Shown here in pieces: positions 25,176 through 38,040 of a stretch of 64,000 nucleotides of DNA (positions within the stretch are counted from its first letter, which is position 1; every line of letters starts with the position of its first letter). The position numbers were made by a program, and so were the translations under genes. The DNA lies in assembly GCA_017165825.1 (NCBI GenBank), contig CM029384.1, positions 10,634,114 to 10,698,113 of the forward strand, in the 5' to 3' direction. The notes beneath the pieces were generated by a model. That model saw only the letters and a list, made by a program, of their open reading frames with translations. It had not been told where the DNA came from and ran no database searches. This stretch comes from Hepsetus odoe. Its lineage: Eukaryota > Chordata > Actinopteri > Characiformes > Hepsetidae.

Positions 25176-26508
25176 CAGAGCCCTAAAGGGCCCTTAGATT
25201 TCCTAGACTATGGGCCATAAGACTGTATATTAATGACAAGAAGACCATTGTTTGCCAAAAGTGGACATAATTAAATTGGTAAAAATACTGTGTAGACCAA
25301 TCCTCTTGTTTAATGAAGAGATGTTGCAAGGGAAGGCCGATATGCCAGCTTTGGAGGCTTGAAGCCAGTTCTCTAGTACTGCCTCAGTGACCACCAATCA
25401 ACTTTCTTTTTATCTTACTCTCCCCAATACCAACGTCACCCCTATCCAATGCTGAGGGCGCTAACAGCTGTTGCTGCACTGAAAGTGTTTTAGTTTTTCA
25501 TGTCCAACTAAGTACATTTCAGCCATAATACAATGCACCCAACTGGAACACGCTGGTAAATAAAAACTCTACTTTTAGCTCTAGTACGCAAGTAATCAAA
25601 GCAGCAGTTTTGGTCAGTGATTTCCTTCCTAAGCACAGAACACCCACTAATCCAATACACAGGGGCAAGTTTTAAGTCATTCTCTAGGCACGTATTATAT
25701 AACATGAAAGGCTATTTGTCACCACTGCAACAACGTGACAGGAAAAGTTAAATGTATCAAAGTTGACCTCTCCTAACCAGAGGACATCAACATGCAAGCA
25801 GCCATTAATACTCATTAATAATCCAACTATAGCCACTGCATTTGGCGGTGCCCTTTTCACTTCGGTGAAAGGGCATTACTCAAGTTACTTAGATCTTCCT
25901 TTCATCAAGCCAAAGAATTATAGGCCTATACATTTTAACACAATTGCACCAGTGAAACAAATTACACAGGCTTACGGATTTCTGGTCTAAAAGGTTATAG
26001 CTGTTCATTGCAAAGTCAGGCATGCTAATCATATACTGCGATTTTCCATAACTCAGTATCCCACAATGATTAAAACCATGCAACATACCAGCATTTTATA
26101 CTAGCTTTTAAGGCTATGCCATTTTAGGAAAATATCCATTTTTTTATCCAGTTTTTAGATTTTTTTGTGCAAGCTCATTTTTTTCAGACTTGATGTTTGA
26201 GTGCTAAATGAAATGTGCCAGACTGCTGGTTCCCAAGCTCTGCATAATAAATTGTCATTTTTATTGTTAAACTCCCCCATTCAGAGCTTGTCAATGTTCT
26301 AAGATGAAGAATTTCATTCAAATTGCAGCCCTTGCATTTTAAATTGCAATTTATTTTTTTAAAACAATTCATCTTCAATTAATGTTCATCTAAACAGGAA
26401 AAAGACATCAAGAAAAAAAGCATGTAAGTCCTTTTTTAAGAAGGATGATTCAGATTGTATGATAGGGAATAAAAAGGCATTAGTAAATATAAAAGCTCAC
26501 ACATACAG

Positions 26509-26667
26509 TGGAGCAGTGGGTGGCCATACATCCAGCACCTGGGGAACACTGATTGTTACAGTAGCTTGCTCAAGAGTACTTCATAGAAGCCCACAGGTCT
26601 GGGACTCCTACCCAAGACCTTCTGACCATGGGGCTTTGTCCTTAAACACTAGGCACCTGCTGCCCCA
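26509..26667 (-). mobile_element. degraded SINE fragment
   Basis: The minus strand reads GGGGCAGCAGGTGCCTAGTG, a mutated box B region, then ACTCTTGAGCAAGCTACTG as in the SINE head. The tail is short. Confidence 0.65.
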
Positions 26668-27252
26668 GTGTATATCTGTGTGTACAAACTAAGTCTAAAT
26701 CAGAACTGTGATAAAAAAAAAAACCTGTCAAGATTGTTTTTTCAGGATGATCCAACATGATGTATCAGGCATCTGCTCCAACAGTGTTGTTATATGCAAG
26801 CTTGTTCCAAAGTAATGCAAGTTCAGCATGTTCCCTGGCCCAACTATTCCGCCTCAAAAGACGTCTCTGATTCAAATCGCTAGAATGACACGGTAGACAT
26901 CCCAGGTGTTTACACCTCTAAATAATGGTACACACTGGCCACTGATTCAGTGCTAAACAGTCAACATATTAGTCCATATATTAGACAGTTCGCTAAGTAA
27001 TAATCCTGCTTAAAGTGCAGTTATGAAAGCAGCAGTGCCACTGACATGATTAAAAGGTTTGCTGATTAGAGCAGTAAACAAAATAATGCTCGTTAAATTC
27101 CAGAGATTATGATTAAACATGTCTTTGTCCCAAGTTTCTTGACCTCTTCTTCACTCCTCAGACTGCATTTAATTTTGTGAAAAGCATCTTAGCACTGTTG
27201 TCTGTGGGTTTAGGTTTGCTGCAGTTTTATAATTCTCTCTTTCTCTCTGCCT

Positions 27253-27282
27253 TTGTGTGTGTGTTGTGTGTGTTTGTGTGCA

Positions 27283-27342
<60 letters not shown>
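27253..27342. repeat. (TG)n microsatellite, interrupted at its left end
   Basis: GT-rich with a perfect run from about 27288 to 27342. Confidence 0.96.
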
Positions 27343-27343
<1 letters not shown>

Positions 27344-28561
27344 ACATTTGATTTGCTCTTAAAAGGAAATCTAAAGAGGCCTGATGATGCTAGTGTTACT
27401 CTCTAGTTGAATCTCATTGGCAGGCTTTTCAAAAGCTTAGCAAACCAGGCTAATCTTATAGTAACCCCATTAGAGAGGCATTGTAAAAGAACATGCCAAT
27501 CATTTCTGCGTCAGTGTGGCAGCACTTTACATGTGCTTGTTTGTGAAAGAGCCATCTGTAAACTCGATGTGATGTGATTACACTTTAGATGCCACTGCGC
27601 TGCAGTTAAGCTAAGTTTAGGTGATGGTAGAGAAGCTGCGGCGACCTCCCGTCAATTAGCGTGTGACACCTCATGCATAACTTGTCTCTTTACCATTGAT
27701 CCTTTAAAAATGTAGGTCAGTGGTGACATTTTTACACAGAAATGCATCTATTTAAAGCATGTTTATCTCTTCGATCTCCGTGAAAGAAGATCCTGCGTAT
27801 TTCCAAGCACAATGATAGTTGCCATGTCTTTTAAGTCAACATCAGAGATTCTCCTTAAACTGTTAAACGGGGGTCAAGCATTTAACCAGCAGGTGACCCA
27901 TCCTTTATACACAGCGCTGAAGGAGCCTTCAGCATTCATCTTGAGTGACACTTGTCCCTGAACTTCTCTTACTTCCGCAGACAGCAAATAAACAGCCTGT
28001 CTGTATTTCTATTGCCGCTTGATTCTGATTCATATCAAGGTAATTACACTGGTCTCATCTCAGTGACCAGGTCATGAGGGATAACCCCACCTTACCCCTC
28101 TTTCCCTTTACTTTTTTGGATGTGCAGCAGACTATCACATCACTGACTGTCAAAAACACTTTGGCTGGTTAGGGCTTCCTACCAGACAGGAAATTGCAGA
28201 GGGTCACAGTGACGATGACAATAGGTCTACCAGTCACTGCCCTGCAGGAGAGCCAGCATTATTTGAAACACAGTGGTATGAGAGAGAGAAAGTGAGAGAA
28301 AAAGGGAAAGAGAGGGAACAGAAGTGTTGGCCCAAGGTGAGAAAATATCTGTCAGCATTGTTTGCTTCTGTTCTTTTCTCTTCCTGTCATAAAGCAGTGT
28401 TTGTGTCTCTGTAGCAGCAGCAGCATTTCTGCTTTATTCCTGTTTTTCTCTTTTCTGACACATCAGTTGATATACGCTTGGATCACAGTTCAAATCTTTG
28501 GAAATGGGATTTAATCAAGAAGAATTTGTAGATAAACGTATGAAATATTCTTTTGCAACAA

Positions 28562-29105
28562 AGGTTTTAAGGCAGCAACCTTTTTTGCACCACGGACCGT
28601 TTTCATGTAAAACAACATTTTCACGGACCGCGTAGAAACAGCTGCATAAAAATACAACTCATCGATCTGATGAATTAATGGGAGCCCTGAGCTTGTTTCC
28701 CTCCACAGAGCTGGTCCCATCTGGGGGTAATGAGAGACAATGACACCCGAAGTGTGTTACTTATGTCCAGACTACTCCGTAATTTGGTTTTGGTCTCTGT
28801 CACTACAGAAAACCCCGCTTCAAAAAGATAGGATGCTGGAAATGTAAGCAAGGTATTCAGTGCTCCAAAAACATTTGTTTTTTACTCATTTCTGCGAGCT
28901 TGTGGGTATCATTTTTGATGTACCGTATCACGTGACGGAGATGCGCATTTTTTTTGTTTATTTTTGTTTATTTTTTTGTTTATTATAAACTCTAAAAAAA
29001 TATATTTTTTAACCGTATATTTAACCGTAAAATATTTTTAAACCGTATTTCTGTGCAGCTGGTACCAAATGACCTGGTGGCCTGGTGGTTGGGGACCACT
29101 GTTTT
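28562..29105. mobile_element. hAT-like non-autonomous DNA element (tentative)
   Basis: The left side has AACCTTTTTTGCACCACGGACC and a second CACGGACCGCG. The right side ends TGGTGGTTGGGGACCACTG, the complement of a CAGTGGTCCCCAACCACCA end. This pattern is familiar from fish hAT-type MITEs. Terminal repeats are degenerate and the target duplication is not clear. Confidence 0.5.
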
Positions 29106-31765
29106 AAAGAATTAACAAAAATCTGGCAATGGATAAAAAATATCTGTCCTGAGTGATGCATGGAGCTTTAGAAGATTTCAAAATGTGGAAGCTCTGGAGC
29201 ACCAACACACATGTTAATTGAAAATCCATGTGCCTCATATTTCAAATGTAGTTTCAGATTTCAAGGCAGATAACAAATTATTGTAAATTGACCACTCTTG
29301 TTGTTGCCAGAACACAAATACAAAAATTCATGCAGCACTAACAAAACATAAAAAATATTATAATGCAAACATTCATTTTGAGTCAGAATGTTTCAAACAC
29401 TTCAGCAGTTTGACCAGCTCCATGTATTCTCATCACATTCTCTGTATATTAATAGCATTGGATTGAAAGGCTTCTATTGAAGCTCAGGTATTTACAACAC
29501 CTTGTATGAGGTTGAATGAGGGAAAACCTCAATATTAAACCAAACCATATAGGACCTCAACAGAGTACTAAACACAGTTTGAGAAAATAGTAAAAAATAA
29601 AAAAATAAAAATAGATATGAAAGACATTAAAAAAGTAATAGGGCTAAATTTAACTCTTCTGTAGTGCAAGAAACCAAACACAGCAAATAGCAACGGTGTT
29701 TATGAAGTTACATCAACTTTAGGGAAACTAGAATCGATGGAAATATATATATTTTTTTTTATAAAATACTACAGAAATCTCCGCAGCCAACACCAAAGAA
29801 GTATCTGAAGCATTTAAACATTTTTGTAAAAAGAACGCTGAATTGAAATAGCTAACATTATTAATAATGAATCATCTTAATTATATTAATAATATGAATT
29901 CTAACACAAAAAGATGTCTTTCAAGCTAATTCATAGAAGAACCAGTTCTGCAGCCCGAATGAAACTTGGAGTGTAATTATTCCGAACTGAAACAGCTCAG
30001 TTGAGTGATAATGGTATTGCGGTACTGGTACATTTTCCTTTAGAGAAGATTTTTTTTTTCCAAGTGAGCTCTGAGCAGAACACTCACTTCCCTGGTGGTC
30101 TCAGCTTGACAGTTTGAATCATACGGTGCTGTGTAGCGCAGGTGTGGACCCAGGCGCTACCCGCTCCACCTCCCTGCCGCCGCATTGAATTCTGGGTCAA
30201 AAGCCTGACAGGCTCTCCTCCCCCAGGGAGGCGTCCGGTCCTTTTATTCCTTGGTGAATCAGTGCCACATCTCAACCCTCGCTGCACAAATAAAAAGCCA
30301 TTAGTTCCCTTTTGATCCAGGAAATTGAATGGATCATAATGGGGATTTGCAGTGAAAAGCTGAGCATTTTTTTCCATCAGAATGAAAAGAAGAGAGGTAA
30401 CAAAAAACTTTTTCCTATTCGACTTTTGGCAGCGGTGAGGTCGCAAGAGGCAGATGAGGTGGATGGTACGTGATGCACTTAGGTCTAATAGCAGGTGGCA
30501 AAGGGGGAATATTCAGATAAAGGAAAGCCACTCGGTTAAATGGAATGGTGTGACAGGTTTGGGATGCAGGCAGAGCTCCTTTGTGAGCAGAAAGTGTTGG
30601 CTGTAATGATGTTTGTGGCGGGCTGATCCAGGGCTGCACTGCACACCTGTGTCACACTCAAGCTGATGTGTCTCCACTGTGAGGCCAGCTGAAGCAGCCC
30701 TGTATAAGCTTGCTGTGATTGGTTATTAAAGGTCTGTCACACAACAGCAGCTCTAGGAAACAAGCCAGAGTTTAGATCTAGTAAGAAAAGTACTCGGAAA
30801 GCTGATATCGCAGAGGATAAGAAAGAACAGAACAGGAAAACAGTTTGGTTGTTGTGAAACCCACTCCTACATAGCAACCCTATTGCTTTTTTCCTGCTGT
30901 TCATCTCCCAAGCCTACCTGAACTACTCTGACTGAGTGAATGTTTTTGACACTAGTAAGCCACTGGCATTCAGTTCTGGTCCTGGAACCTTCATTTAAGC
31001 TTGATGCTCTCCCTCAAAAACAGCTCATATTCAGGTTAGGTGTTCTTGAGGAGAGAGACCGTGTGCCCTCCGGAACAGCTACAGAGGAACCTTGCAGTGA
31101 ACAGTTTCTGGCTAGCAGAAATATAATTGTAGCATGCTTGCAGTTACTTAGGGTGCTTATTATATTGTTTCAGGCCATTTAATTTAAATATACATAGTTT
31201 GGGAGTACAAGCATACTTTTGTTCATTTGAAGCTTGTATAGCTTGTGTGAAATATTCTAAATAATTTTATTGCAGATTTACAGCGGATCATATACTAAGT
31301 ACCTTAATTCTTAGTCTGGGTTAATAGATGATCATTAACGGAGCAAATGTTTAGTCTGTTAACTAGCTCTTTTAGCTTTTAAGTTGGCCATTTCCAATTT
31401 CAGCAGAAAAAATAAATAAATAAGTGGAAATTTTGAAATGATGATATTTCCATTCTTTGCTCTAATTTTGTGTCTCTCTGTCTGTGTCTTACTTTTGCAC
31501 ATTTTAGAAGTCTGTCTGAATCATGATATAAAATCAGTGTGCACCTGGAGATTTTTCTTGCCAAAATTCCAGACCTTTGAATCATGCATGCGGTTCACTA
31601 GGCAGAGTCCCACACTGCCTGCCTGTCCATCCATCTGCCTGTCTGTCTGTCTCAGACTCCAGGAGAGCTGACCCCTTTCATTTTGCTGCCAAATTCCCAT
31701 TCAGTCCAGCCGTCTGACACTACCAGATCAAATCTCAGCTAACTGTAATTTCATAGTATTCTACA

Positions 31766-31928
31766 TCTCTCTCTCTCTCTCTCTCTCTCCTGCTCTCTCT
31801 ATAGTGGTTGCTCTCTCTCTTAGACCTCCTGCAATGAAAGATGGAATGTGAGATTTCTGTCGTAGTACATGTGCCAGCAATGTCTTTGATACCACTGGCT
31901 GCTCCTTGCATGCTAATCTTAAATCCCA

Positions 31929-31973
<45 letters not shown>
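31766..31973. repeat. clustered (CT)n tracts upstream of a splice acceptor
   Basis: CT runs at 31766-31789 and 31931-31973, with shorter ones between. The second supplies the pyrimidine tract of the acceptor at 31991. Confidence 0.95.
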
Positions 31974-31976
<3 letters not shown>

Positions 31977-31991
31977 TCCCCTGTTCTCCAG

Positions 31992-32084
31992 GCAAACCAG
32001 GGAGCAGGAAACACCCCCAGACTTCTTCTACTTCTCTGACTTTGAGAGACACAATGCAGAGATTGCAGCATTTCATCTTGACAG
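31992..32084 (+). CDS. fam20c: fam20c exon: N-lobe helix with conserved Glu (ERHNAEIAAFHLD)
   Basis: This 93-base exon starts with the G that completes the Lys codon split across the 31.5-kb intron. It reads QTREQETPPDFFYFSDFERH then NAEIAAFHLD and ends with AG before the donor GTAGGC. The ERHNAEIAAFHLD stretch corresponds to the helix that carries the ion-pair glutamate in FAM20 kinases. The acceptor is CTGTTCTCCAG, and its pyrimidine tract is a (CT)n microsatellite ending 18 bases upstream. The reading frame is clean. Confidence 0.95.
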
Positions 32085-33139
32085 GTAGGCAAGCCCACTT
32101 TGTAACACCTGCTGATTGAAATGTAGAGCCCCTATCAATTCCATCCAGAGACACATGCACATGAGCATTTTCTCTCTGACAAGGCCCAGTCTTTTCACTC
32201 TGGTCATACCTGACTTACACCCACGCACACATGTTGCAAGCAGCTGTAGACCAGCTGTAATGCCAGTTTACAGTGTTGACAATCTTCTGCATTGTTTCAA
32301 GATTGCCCATATTCCTGCTTCATCCTCATAAAGGTAGGGATTTAAAGAAAGCATTGCTCATCCAGGAATGACAACTGTTACCTTCTTATCCAGGCTAACA
32401 CAGCAACTAGGAGACCCTATGTTAATTTGTCATCGCCTATGGCAAGGATATTATTCTGCATTTAAATGGAATTTCTTGTTAAGCATCTATTTTCAAAGAC
32501 ATTTTCTCTGTCAGGCCCAGTCTGTGAAACAAACATTTTTTTTTTAAATATGAAATGTACTTATTTGCACCAGATTATTTCTTTTAAATGTTCTAGCTCT
32601 TTCAGATAAAACAGTAAAACCCAGACTGTTGGGATTCAGGCCCAGCCTCCGGAAAACCAGTGCTCAGCCCAGTTGGTCCTCAGGCATTTGCGTGGGTTTG
32701 GCAAAAGCTGCCACATCCGTAGCCCACACAAGTATCGATTTTAGGCAGAAGGAGTCTTCAGCCGGCCTTAAAGAGCAACTCGGACTGCCATAACACAACC
32801 CAGCCCTAACGGCTCAGATTCTCCACACACTGCTTAGGCCCCGTCACTTCAGCCCCCTGGCCGGCAGCCTGAAAAGCACTTAGCGAGATTGATTCGATCC
32901 ACGCCGTGGTGACGTGAGCTCTGAGGATAACAAGGTGCATATGAGAGCAATCAAAAGTTGGGAGAAGCTCCCCACTGACTTTAACGAGGAAGCTCACAGA
33001 AAGGGGCTTTGTGTGGGACAGGTGTTGATTGAGCTTGTTGAGACTTTATTTTGACCATGTGTTTTTTGTTTGTTTTTTTTTTTTAACAAATGTTGAGTTT
33101 GCGCCTGTAGACCAGGGCATTCTCTTACCATGGCATATA

Positions 33140-33141
<2 letters not shown>

Positions 33142-33189
<48 letters not shown>
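33142..33189. repeat. (TA)n microsatellite
   Basis: About 24 TA units. Confidence 0.97.
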
Positions 33190-33193
<4 letters not shown>

Positions 33194-33370
33194 ACCTTAG
33201 GGAAAAAAGCATGGTTACTGAATATTGTTCTTGCCACCATCTATTTTATCTACATTTTGGTGGGGTTTTTTTATATTATTTAAAAATACAAGGTTTTGTT
33301 ATGTCAGTGACCATGTAAATCACAAATTTTGAATTCTTTTAGTTGACGATGATTTCATCATGCAGGCTAT

Positions 33371-33600
33371 TCATCCATCCATCCATGCATTCATCCATTC
33401 ATCCAGTCAATCCATTCATCCATCCATCCATCCATCCATCCATCCATCCATCCATCCATCCATTCACCCAGCCATCAATTATCTTAGCTGCTTACCCTGG
33501 CCCGGCTCATGGGGTGCTGGAGCTTATCCCTGCATTCATAGGTCAGAAACACTCTGGACAGGTCTTCGGTCCATTGCAGCCCATGCAAACTAGTGCAATA
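33371..33600 (-). mobile_element. LINE/SINE-type retroposon 3' tail with (CATC)n
   Basis: A tetranucleotide run (33371-33464) followed by CTTAGCTGCTTACCCTGGCC, GGGGTGCTGGAGCTTATCCC and CACTCTGGACAGGTC. On the minus strand this is the fish retroposon tail ending in a GGATGGATGG array. It is a 5'-truncated insertion. Related to the tail of SINE type B. Confidence 0.75.
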
Positions 33601-35616
33601 AAGTGATATATTTCATAAGGTCAATTAATTATAAATACACTCTTATAACTTGCTGTTATGTCATTATCAGGACTGTAAAGCTTAATTATATTAGTAATTG
33701 AGGAATCTGTTGAATATTTTGTGTTAAAATGAGTAATCATAAACATGCAGTTTACAACAGTAAATATACATTTAGTTTTGTTTCTGTTAACGTATATGGA
33801 TATTAATAAGAAGCAGTTTAAGGACATATAGCCCAACAGTAGCAGTGATCACTAATATAGACCAGTATTCATCTGAATGGAGTAGAAAAAACACAGAGAA
33901 ATAGTCCTTTCATCTGCCATCACTCCATCCACATTGTGTATGTTCTAATCCTCCGTCAGCAGCTCCGTATGGCTGACAGACTGTTTGTGCCTTGCCAAGC
34001 TTCCACACTGGGCTCTTTGTCATCAGCCTCCAGCATGACTTGGTGGTTTTGTAGCCCCGAGTGGTTTCATCTTGCAGATTCAGGTTTCTGTCCCTCAAGG
34101 GCTTAGGGCCTGGGCACCTCTGGGAAGCCAGACTCTAAAGCGATAGTCAAATTTGCATTATATTCTCTTTAAACTGAATATAGTCAGTCAGTCAAGACAT
34201 ATTTGTTTCTTTAGTTTTACAGTGGAATTGTGAAGCTAATGCAGCAACTGAATAATGGAATAATGCCTGAAATGACAGTACACTTTCCTCAAGATGTTTA
34301 AAGATAATCAATCGGTGTGGTTTCATTGACCATATTGAGAATTACTTTGGGTCTGATTGTTTATTGTCCGGTAATCAAAAAGTATTCAGGTCTGAAACCT
34401 TTTGCATTACTATTGTGAATAAGTGAAGCTATACTCCAATAGGCTGAATATGGGGGTTTATATTTTTAAAAAGGGTTAGTTAATGTTAATGATAAAAAAA
34501 CTGATAGTAAAAATTTTAATTGGGCAGTTTTTGCAGCAAAGTTGGCATATATGGTATATATGAGTGCTTATATACTACATCAGCCTCTCTTAAAAAATGA
34601 CATTTGGTATTCAGCATTATATTAAGCAATTATGTTGCTTTGATGGCGTCTGATGCCATTATAGTGCACAAACTGACTAAATTCAATCTTCAGGAAGTTT
34701 TTAGCTGTGTATCACTTTTAACAGTCTACAATACAGCGTAAAAACTACGTAAGCAACTCAAGATTATTGCACCGTGCTAGCAGCTTGGATTTTAAGTTTT
34801 CATCAGTTGTTAGCTGCATTAGCCTAGTAGTATAAATTATAGAAGCAGACTGTGGACACAAAACAAGTCTTGGCTGATTGACTACACTTTGCATAAATTT
34901 GTGTGCAATGCAGGAAAATAGGATTCATCCTCTGGGGCTGTTAGTGGCAACACGTTGAAGGCCAATAAGCAGGACTTTAAAATGCCATTAAGTAGCAATC
35001 AGGGAGATGTCATACAGTGGATAAGTTATGAATGGGCTCGCATGTCGGGACGAGGCTGCAACAGCTGCTGTTGGTGACTGGAAGAGTCATTATATCATTA
35101 TACAGTTGCTTTGAGAAATTGTTGTGTTTTCCATAGATCTTCCGCACTCTATAGTTTTGTGCGATGATTACTTGACGAAGCTTAAATAGAGATTACATAT
35201 CTAATTGCTATGTAATTAGCATGTTGGTTGTGTTGTTTAACTAAGATGGAGACAAATATACAGAATCACATCTGCAGGGTCCAATAGATGAATATTGGTT
35301 ATAACATGTGAGACTGAGCACTTTGGTTGTTCTTAGAACTTTTTTCCTGCTGTCTGAACGATCGAATATATCTCTGGGACAATAACTACGTTGCATTTGT
35401 GCATCCATTTGTAAACCCATAGCATTTAACATGTCATTGCTTTTGTTTCGCTGTTCTGTTTTATTGTAATTGCATAGTCACATATGTAATATTAAGGGCT
35501 ATGTGAACTATACTTACATTCAGTTTACATTCTGGATTAACAGTTTTTACGTTTTACACTTATTTTAAACATGATAAAAACAAACAAAATCGCTCTATCT
35601 ATTTATCTATGTGTAG

Positions 35617-35732
35617 AATTCTAGATTTCCGGCGTGTCCCACCAGTAGCCGGCAGACTGGTGAACATGACACGAGAGATCCGGGATGTGACCCGAGACAA
35701 AAAGCTTTGGCGGACATTCTTCATCTCCCCAG
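35617..35732 (+). CDS. fam20c: fam20c exon: ILDFRRVPPVAGR ... LWRTFFISP
   Basis: A 116-base exon between the acceptor ATGTGTAG and the donor GTATCAG. With the previous exon's AG, the first base completes Arg, and the frame reads ILDFRRVPPVAGRLVNM then TREIRDVTRDKKLWRTFFISP, ending with the first base of an Ala codon. This matches the FAM20C family at nearly every position and links the N-lobe to the cysteine-rich insertion. No indels or stops. The next intron is 869 bases. Confidence 0.95.
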
Positions 35733-36601
35733 GTATCAGTACGCCCCTTTGCTTCCAGCCCATGCCTCGTTCCCATCCCCACCCAGTCTTTTCTCACGGG
35801 TCCTTTTTAGAGCTTAGGCCAGTGTGCCACAGATCTGCTGTGGTTTGAGCTACTCATGACATTTAACTGAAGAATCAGAGGCAATAAGTGCTCAACCAGG
35901 TCTGCGAATGACTTGACGGTCAAATTTCAGGTTGTCAGCTTTAAAATGAGACATGCAGAGGTGTATTTCCACTAATTATTAAGACTAATCCTCATTATTC
36001 ATCATTAGAGTACTTGGTCAACTTTTTATAAGGAGCTTTTCTGGATAGAAGCAAAAAGGCCCCCTTTGCCCCCAGGGCAGTCATGTCGAAAAACGCTAGC
36101 CACTATAATTAATCATGAACCGATTTATGCTCAGCAAAGCCCATATGAAGCAGCAGAACTCAATTTGCTGACATTGGCTCATCGTAAACAGGCCTGTGTG
36201 CTAAAGGTCAGAAGCCTCTGTACTGTGTTTTTGACAAAGCAGCAAACTTGCACATTTTCAAAGAAAGGGCCTCACACTGGTCAGTGCAACTGCTATCAGA
36301 TGTGTCTGCAATTAGTGAGATAATAGCAATCGGTGAGTCCCATAATGAGACCTACAGTTTTAGTCAATCTTCAGGGATCATAGTTCATTCAAGAGAGTTA
36401 TGTGACCAGACCCAGTGATCCCAAACCACCTATACAAGCTGATTTTTGTCATCACATTAGTTTCCCCTCTCTGTCTCTCTTCTTCTCTCGTTTACTTTCT
36501 CTGGTCATTTACTGCACTAGTCTCGCTTGTCCTCTTCTCAGTTGATTCTTTTCTATACTTGTAGTGCAAATTCTAAACCCACTCTCTTACTCCCCTCACA
36601 G
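35733..36601 (+). other. fam20c: fam20c intron (0.87 kb)
   Basis: GT-AG intron. Nothing recognised within it beyond a pyrimidine-rich 3' end. Confidence 0.85.
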
Positions 36602-36767
36602 CCAACAACATTTGCTTCTATGGTGAGTGTTCATACTACTGCTCACACTGAGCTCTATCATGAAGCCAGATAGATCGAGCTCTGCACCTTTTCCTCTAAA
36701 CCTCACCTAGCCAAGCGCAAAACCTGGAGGAACCATGGAAGCTCTATCTGCTTGTAAGAAAGCAGAA
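36602..36767 (+). CDS. fam20c: fam20c exon with multiple small indels (NNICFYGECSYYC ... KRKTWRNPW)
   Basis: The acceptor CTCACAG is followed by ANNICFYGECSYYCS, exactly the FAM20C cysteine-rich segment. The frame then breaks and meets TGA at 36649-36651. Pieces of the expected exon continue in shifting frames: a KPD/IEG stretch near 36662-36680, the clean run AKRKTWRN at about 36709-36732, then a KKAE-like end before a GTAGTT donor. FAM20C should have about 181 bases here and 166 are present, with at least six separate short gaps against the expected coding sequence. The donor position is uncertain by a base or so. Either the consensus is poor here or the exon is decaying. Identity as the fam20c exon is sure; coding capacity is not. 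Confidence 0.85.
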
Positions 36768-38040
36768 GTAGTTTTACTTTTGCTCTTGCTGTATCTTCTT
36801 CTATTTTTTCTTTCATTATCATTTAATTCACTCGTGATTTTCTACTTTACATCTTCATTTTTATCTTTTTTTCATCCTTTTCTTTTTTGCTATTTACATT
36901 CTATTTTCTTTACTTCTATTCTCATTTGTTTCTCTTCATCCTTCCCCCTTTTCTACCCTCTTTTTTTCTTTGTTTATTTTCCTTTGTCTTCTGTTCCCTT
37001 TTTTCTCTTTCATGCTCTATCTCAGGTCACACACACCACCTCATCTTCATTAAGCACTCCCAGACTACCTTTATCAGCAAAAGCAGAGCCCTGGCATAGC
37101 TCACGACTGACAGTCCTAGGGAAGAGACTTGCGTGGGCTGTCCTCCCAGAGGCATGGGTTTTGGACCCAGACGGTCCAGCCCAGTGCATCAAACATGATG
37201 CAAAAACTGCTGACCCCAGGTGTTTGAAAGACTGCCTCTACAGTTTGCTTTCCCCTGATTCGGTTGTGAGAGAAGAATTTTATCATTCTTCCTCTTTATA
37301 CAAAATGCATTCTCCTCTGTATTCATGAGAAGGGCTCTGCTCACTCCCTCTGCATCCTGCATCATGAGCAGAAAGCCACTACAAAAAAATAGTGCTTTGA
37401 ATTTTCTTCATTCGAATGTCAGTACACTCAGTACCTCATAAAAGATACATTGCACCACACAATAGATACTTTACAGCAATAGAATTACTGCTTTTCCTTT
37501 TCTGTTTTGCCTAAAACATGTAATATATTTAATTAATGTGAAGCTGCACTATTTTACATGAATCTAGTCTATTTCAAACACTATTTTTATGTGCACAGCA
37601 CAGCACAAGTGCTGTGCCTAAGCTAACAATATGATGGTAGGAGAAATGTGTCTTTAATTGAGGTGGCAGAGTTAGTGTGGATTTGGTAAGGCCCCAGGAT
37701 CAGACCAGTAGGTTCCCTTTAGCAAGGTACCATCCCCATTAATGCTACCCAGGTGCAAGATGTGACTGCCCACTGCTGCATGGTGGTGTGCCGGGTTAAA
37801 AGCAGAGCTACATTTGTTACTTGTCTCATGCCTATATGCTGTGTTTCTATTATTGATCACTTTGCTAACCTGATTCTCTTTCATTTCATTGGTATTGCAA
37901 ATATTGCTGCTTAGACTATCGTTCTTCACATCCATGGTAGTCTGTTGTTAGCACAAGCCATTAGTAGAAACAACACTCATGTTCGCAATAGTAGTGTTTA
38001 GAGTAAAGAGGTAGATGTCAGCTGTGCTTTTCTTGCTCAG
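36768..38040 (+). other. fam20c: fam20c intron (1.3 kb) with pyrimidine-rich segment
   Basis: The first 250 bases (about 36770-37030) are very T/C-rich, which creates a long chance open frame (36735-37328) that I do not regard as a gene. A degraded SINE occupies about 37661-37850. The acceptor is TTGCTCAG. Confidence 0.8.
37661..37850 (+). mobile_element. degraded SINE, tail type A
   Basis: ACCAGTAGGTTCCCTTTAGC, AAGGTACCATCCCCATTAAT and GACTGCCCACTGCTGCATGG match the SINE family; the head is eroded. Lies inside a fam20c intron. Confidence 0.65.

Larger units (their letters stand above)
32085..35616 (+). other. fam20c: fam20c intron (3.5 kb)
   Basis: GT-AG intron between clean exons. It holds a (TA)n microsatellite at 33142-33189, a (CATC)n repeat with an attached retroposon tail at 33371-33600, and otherwise AT-rich unique sequence with no coding signal. 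Confidence 0.85.

Noticed and set aside
31735..32160. 141-codon minus-strand open frame
   Set aside because: Antisense to a fam20c exon and running through (CT)n repeats as RERERE.
33371..33464. CRISPR-like regular short repeat
   Set aside because: Simple (CATC)n microsatellite attached to a retroposon tail; no spacers, and a vertebrate genome.
36735..37328. 197-codon open frame rich in Leu, Phe and Ser
   Set aside because: It begins in a wrong frame of a fam20c exon and runs through a T/C-rich intron. The apparent membrane protein is a product of base composition.
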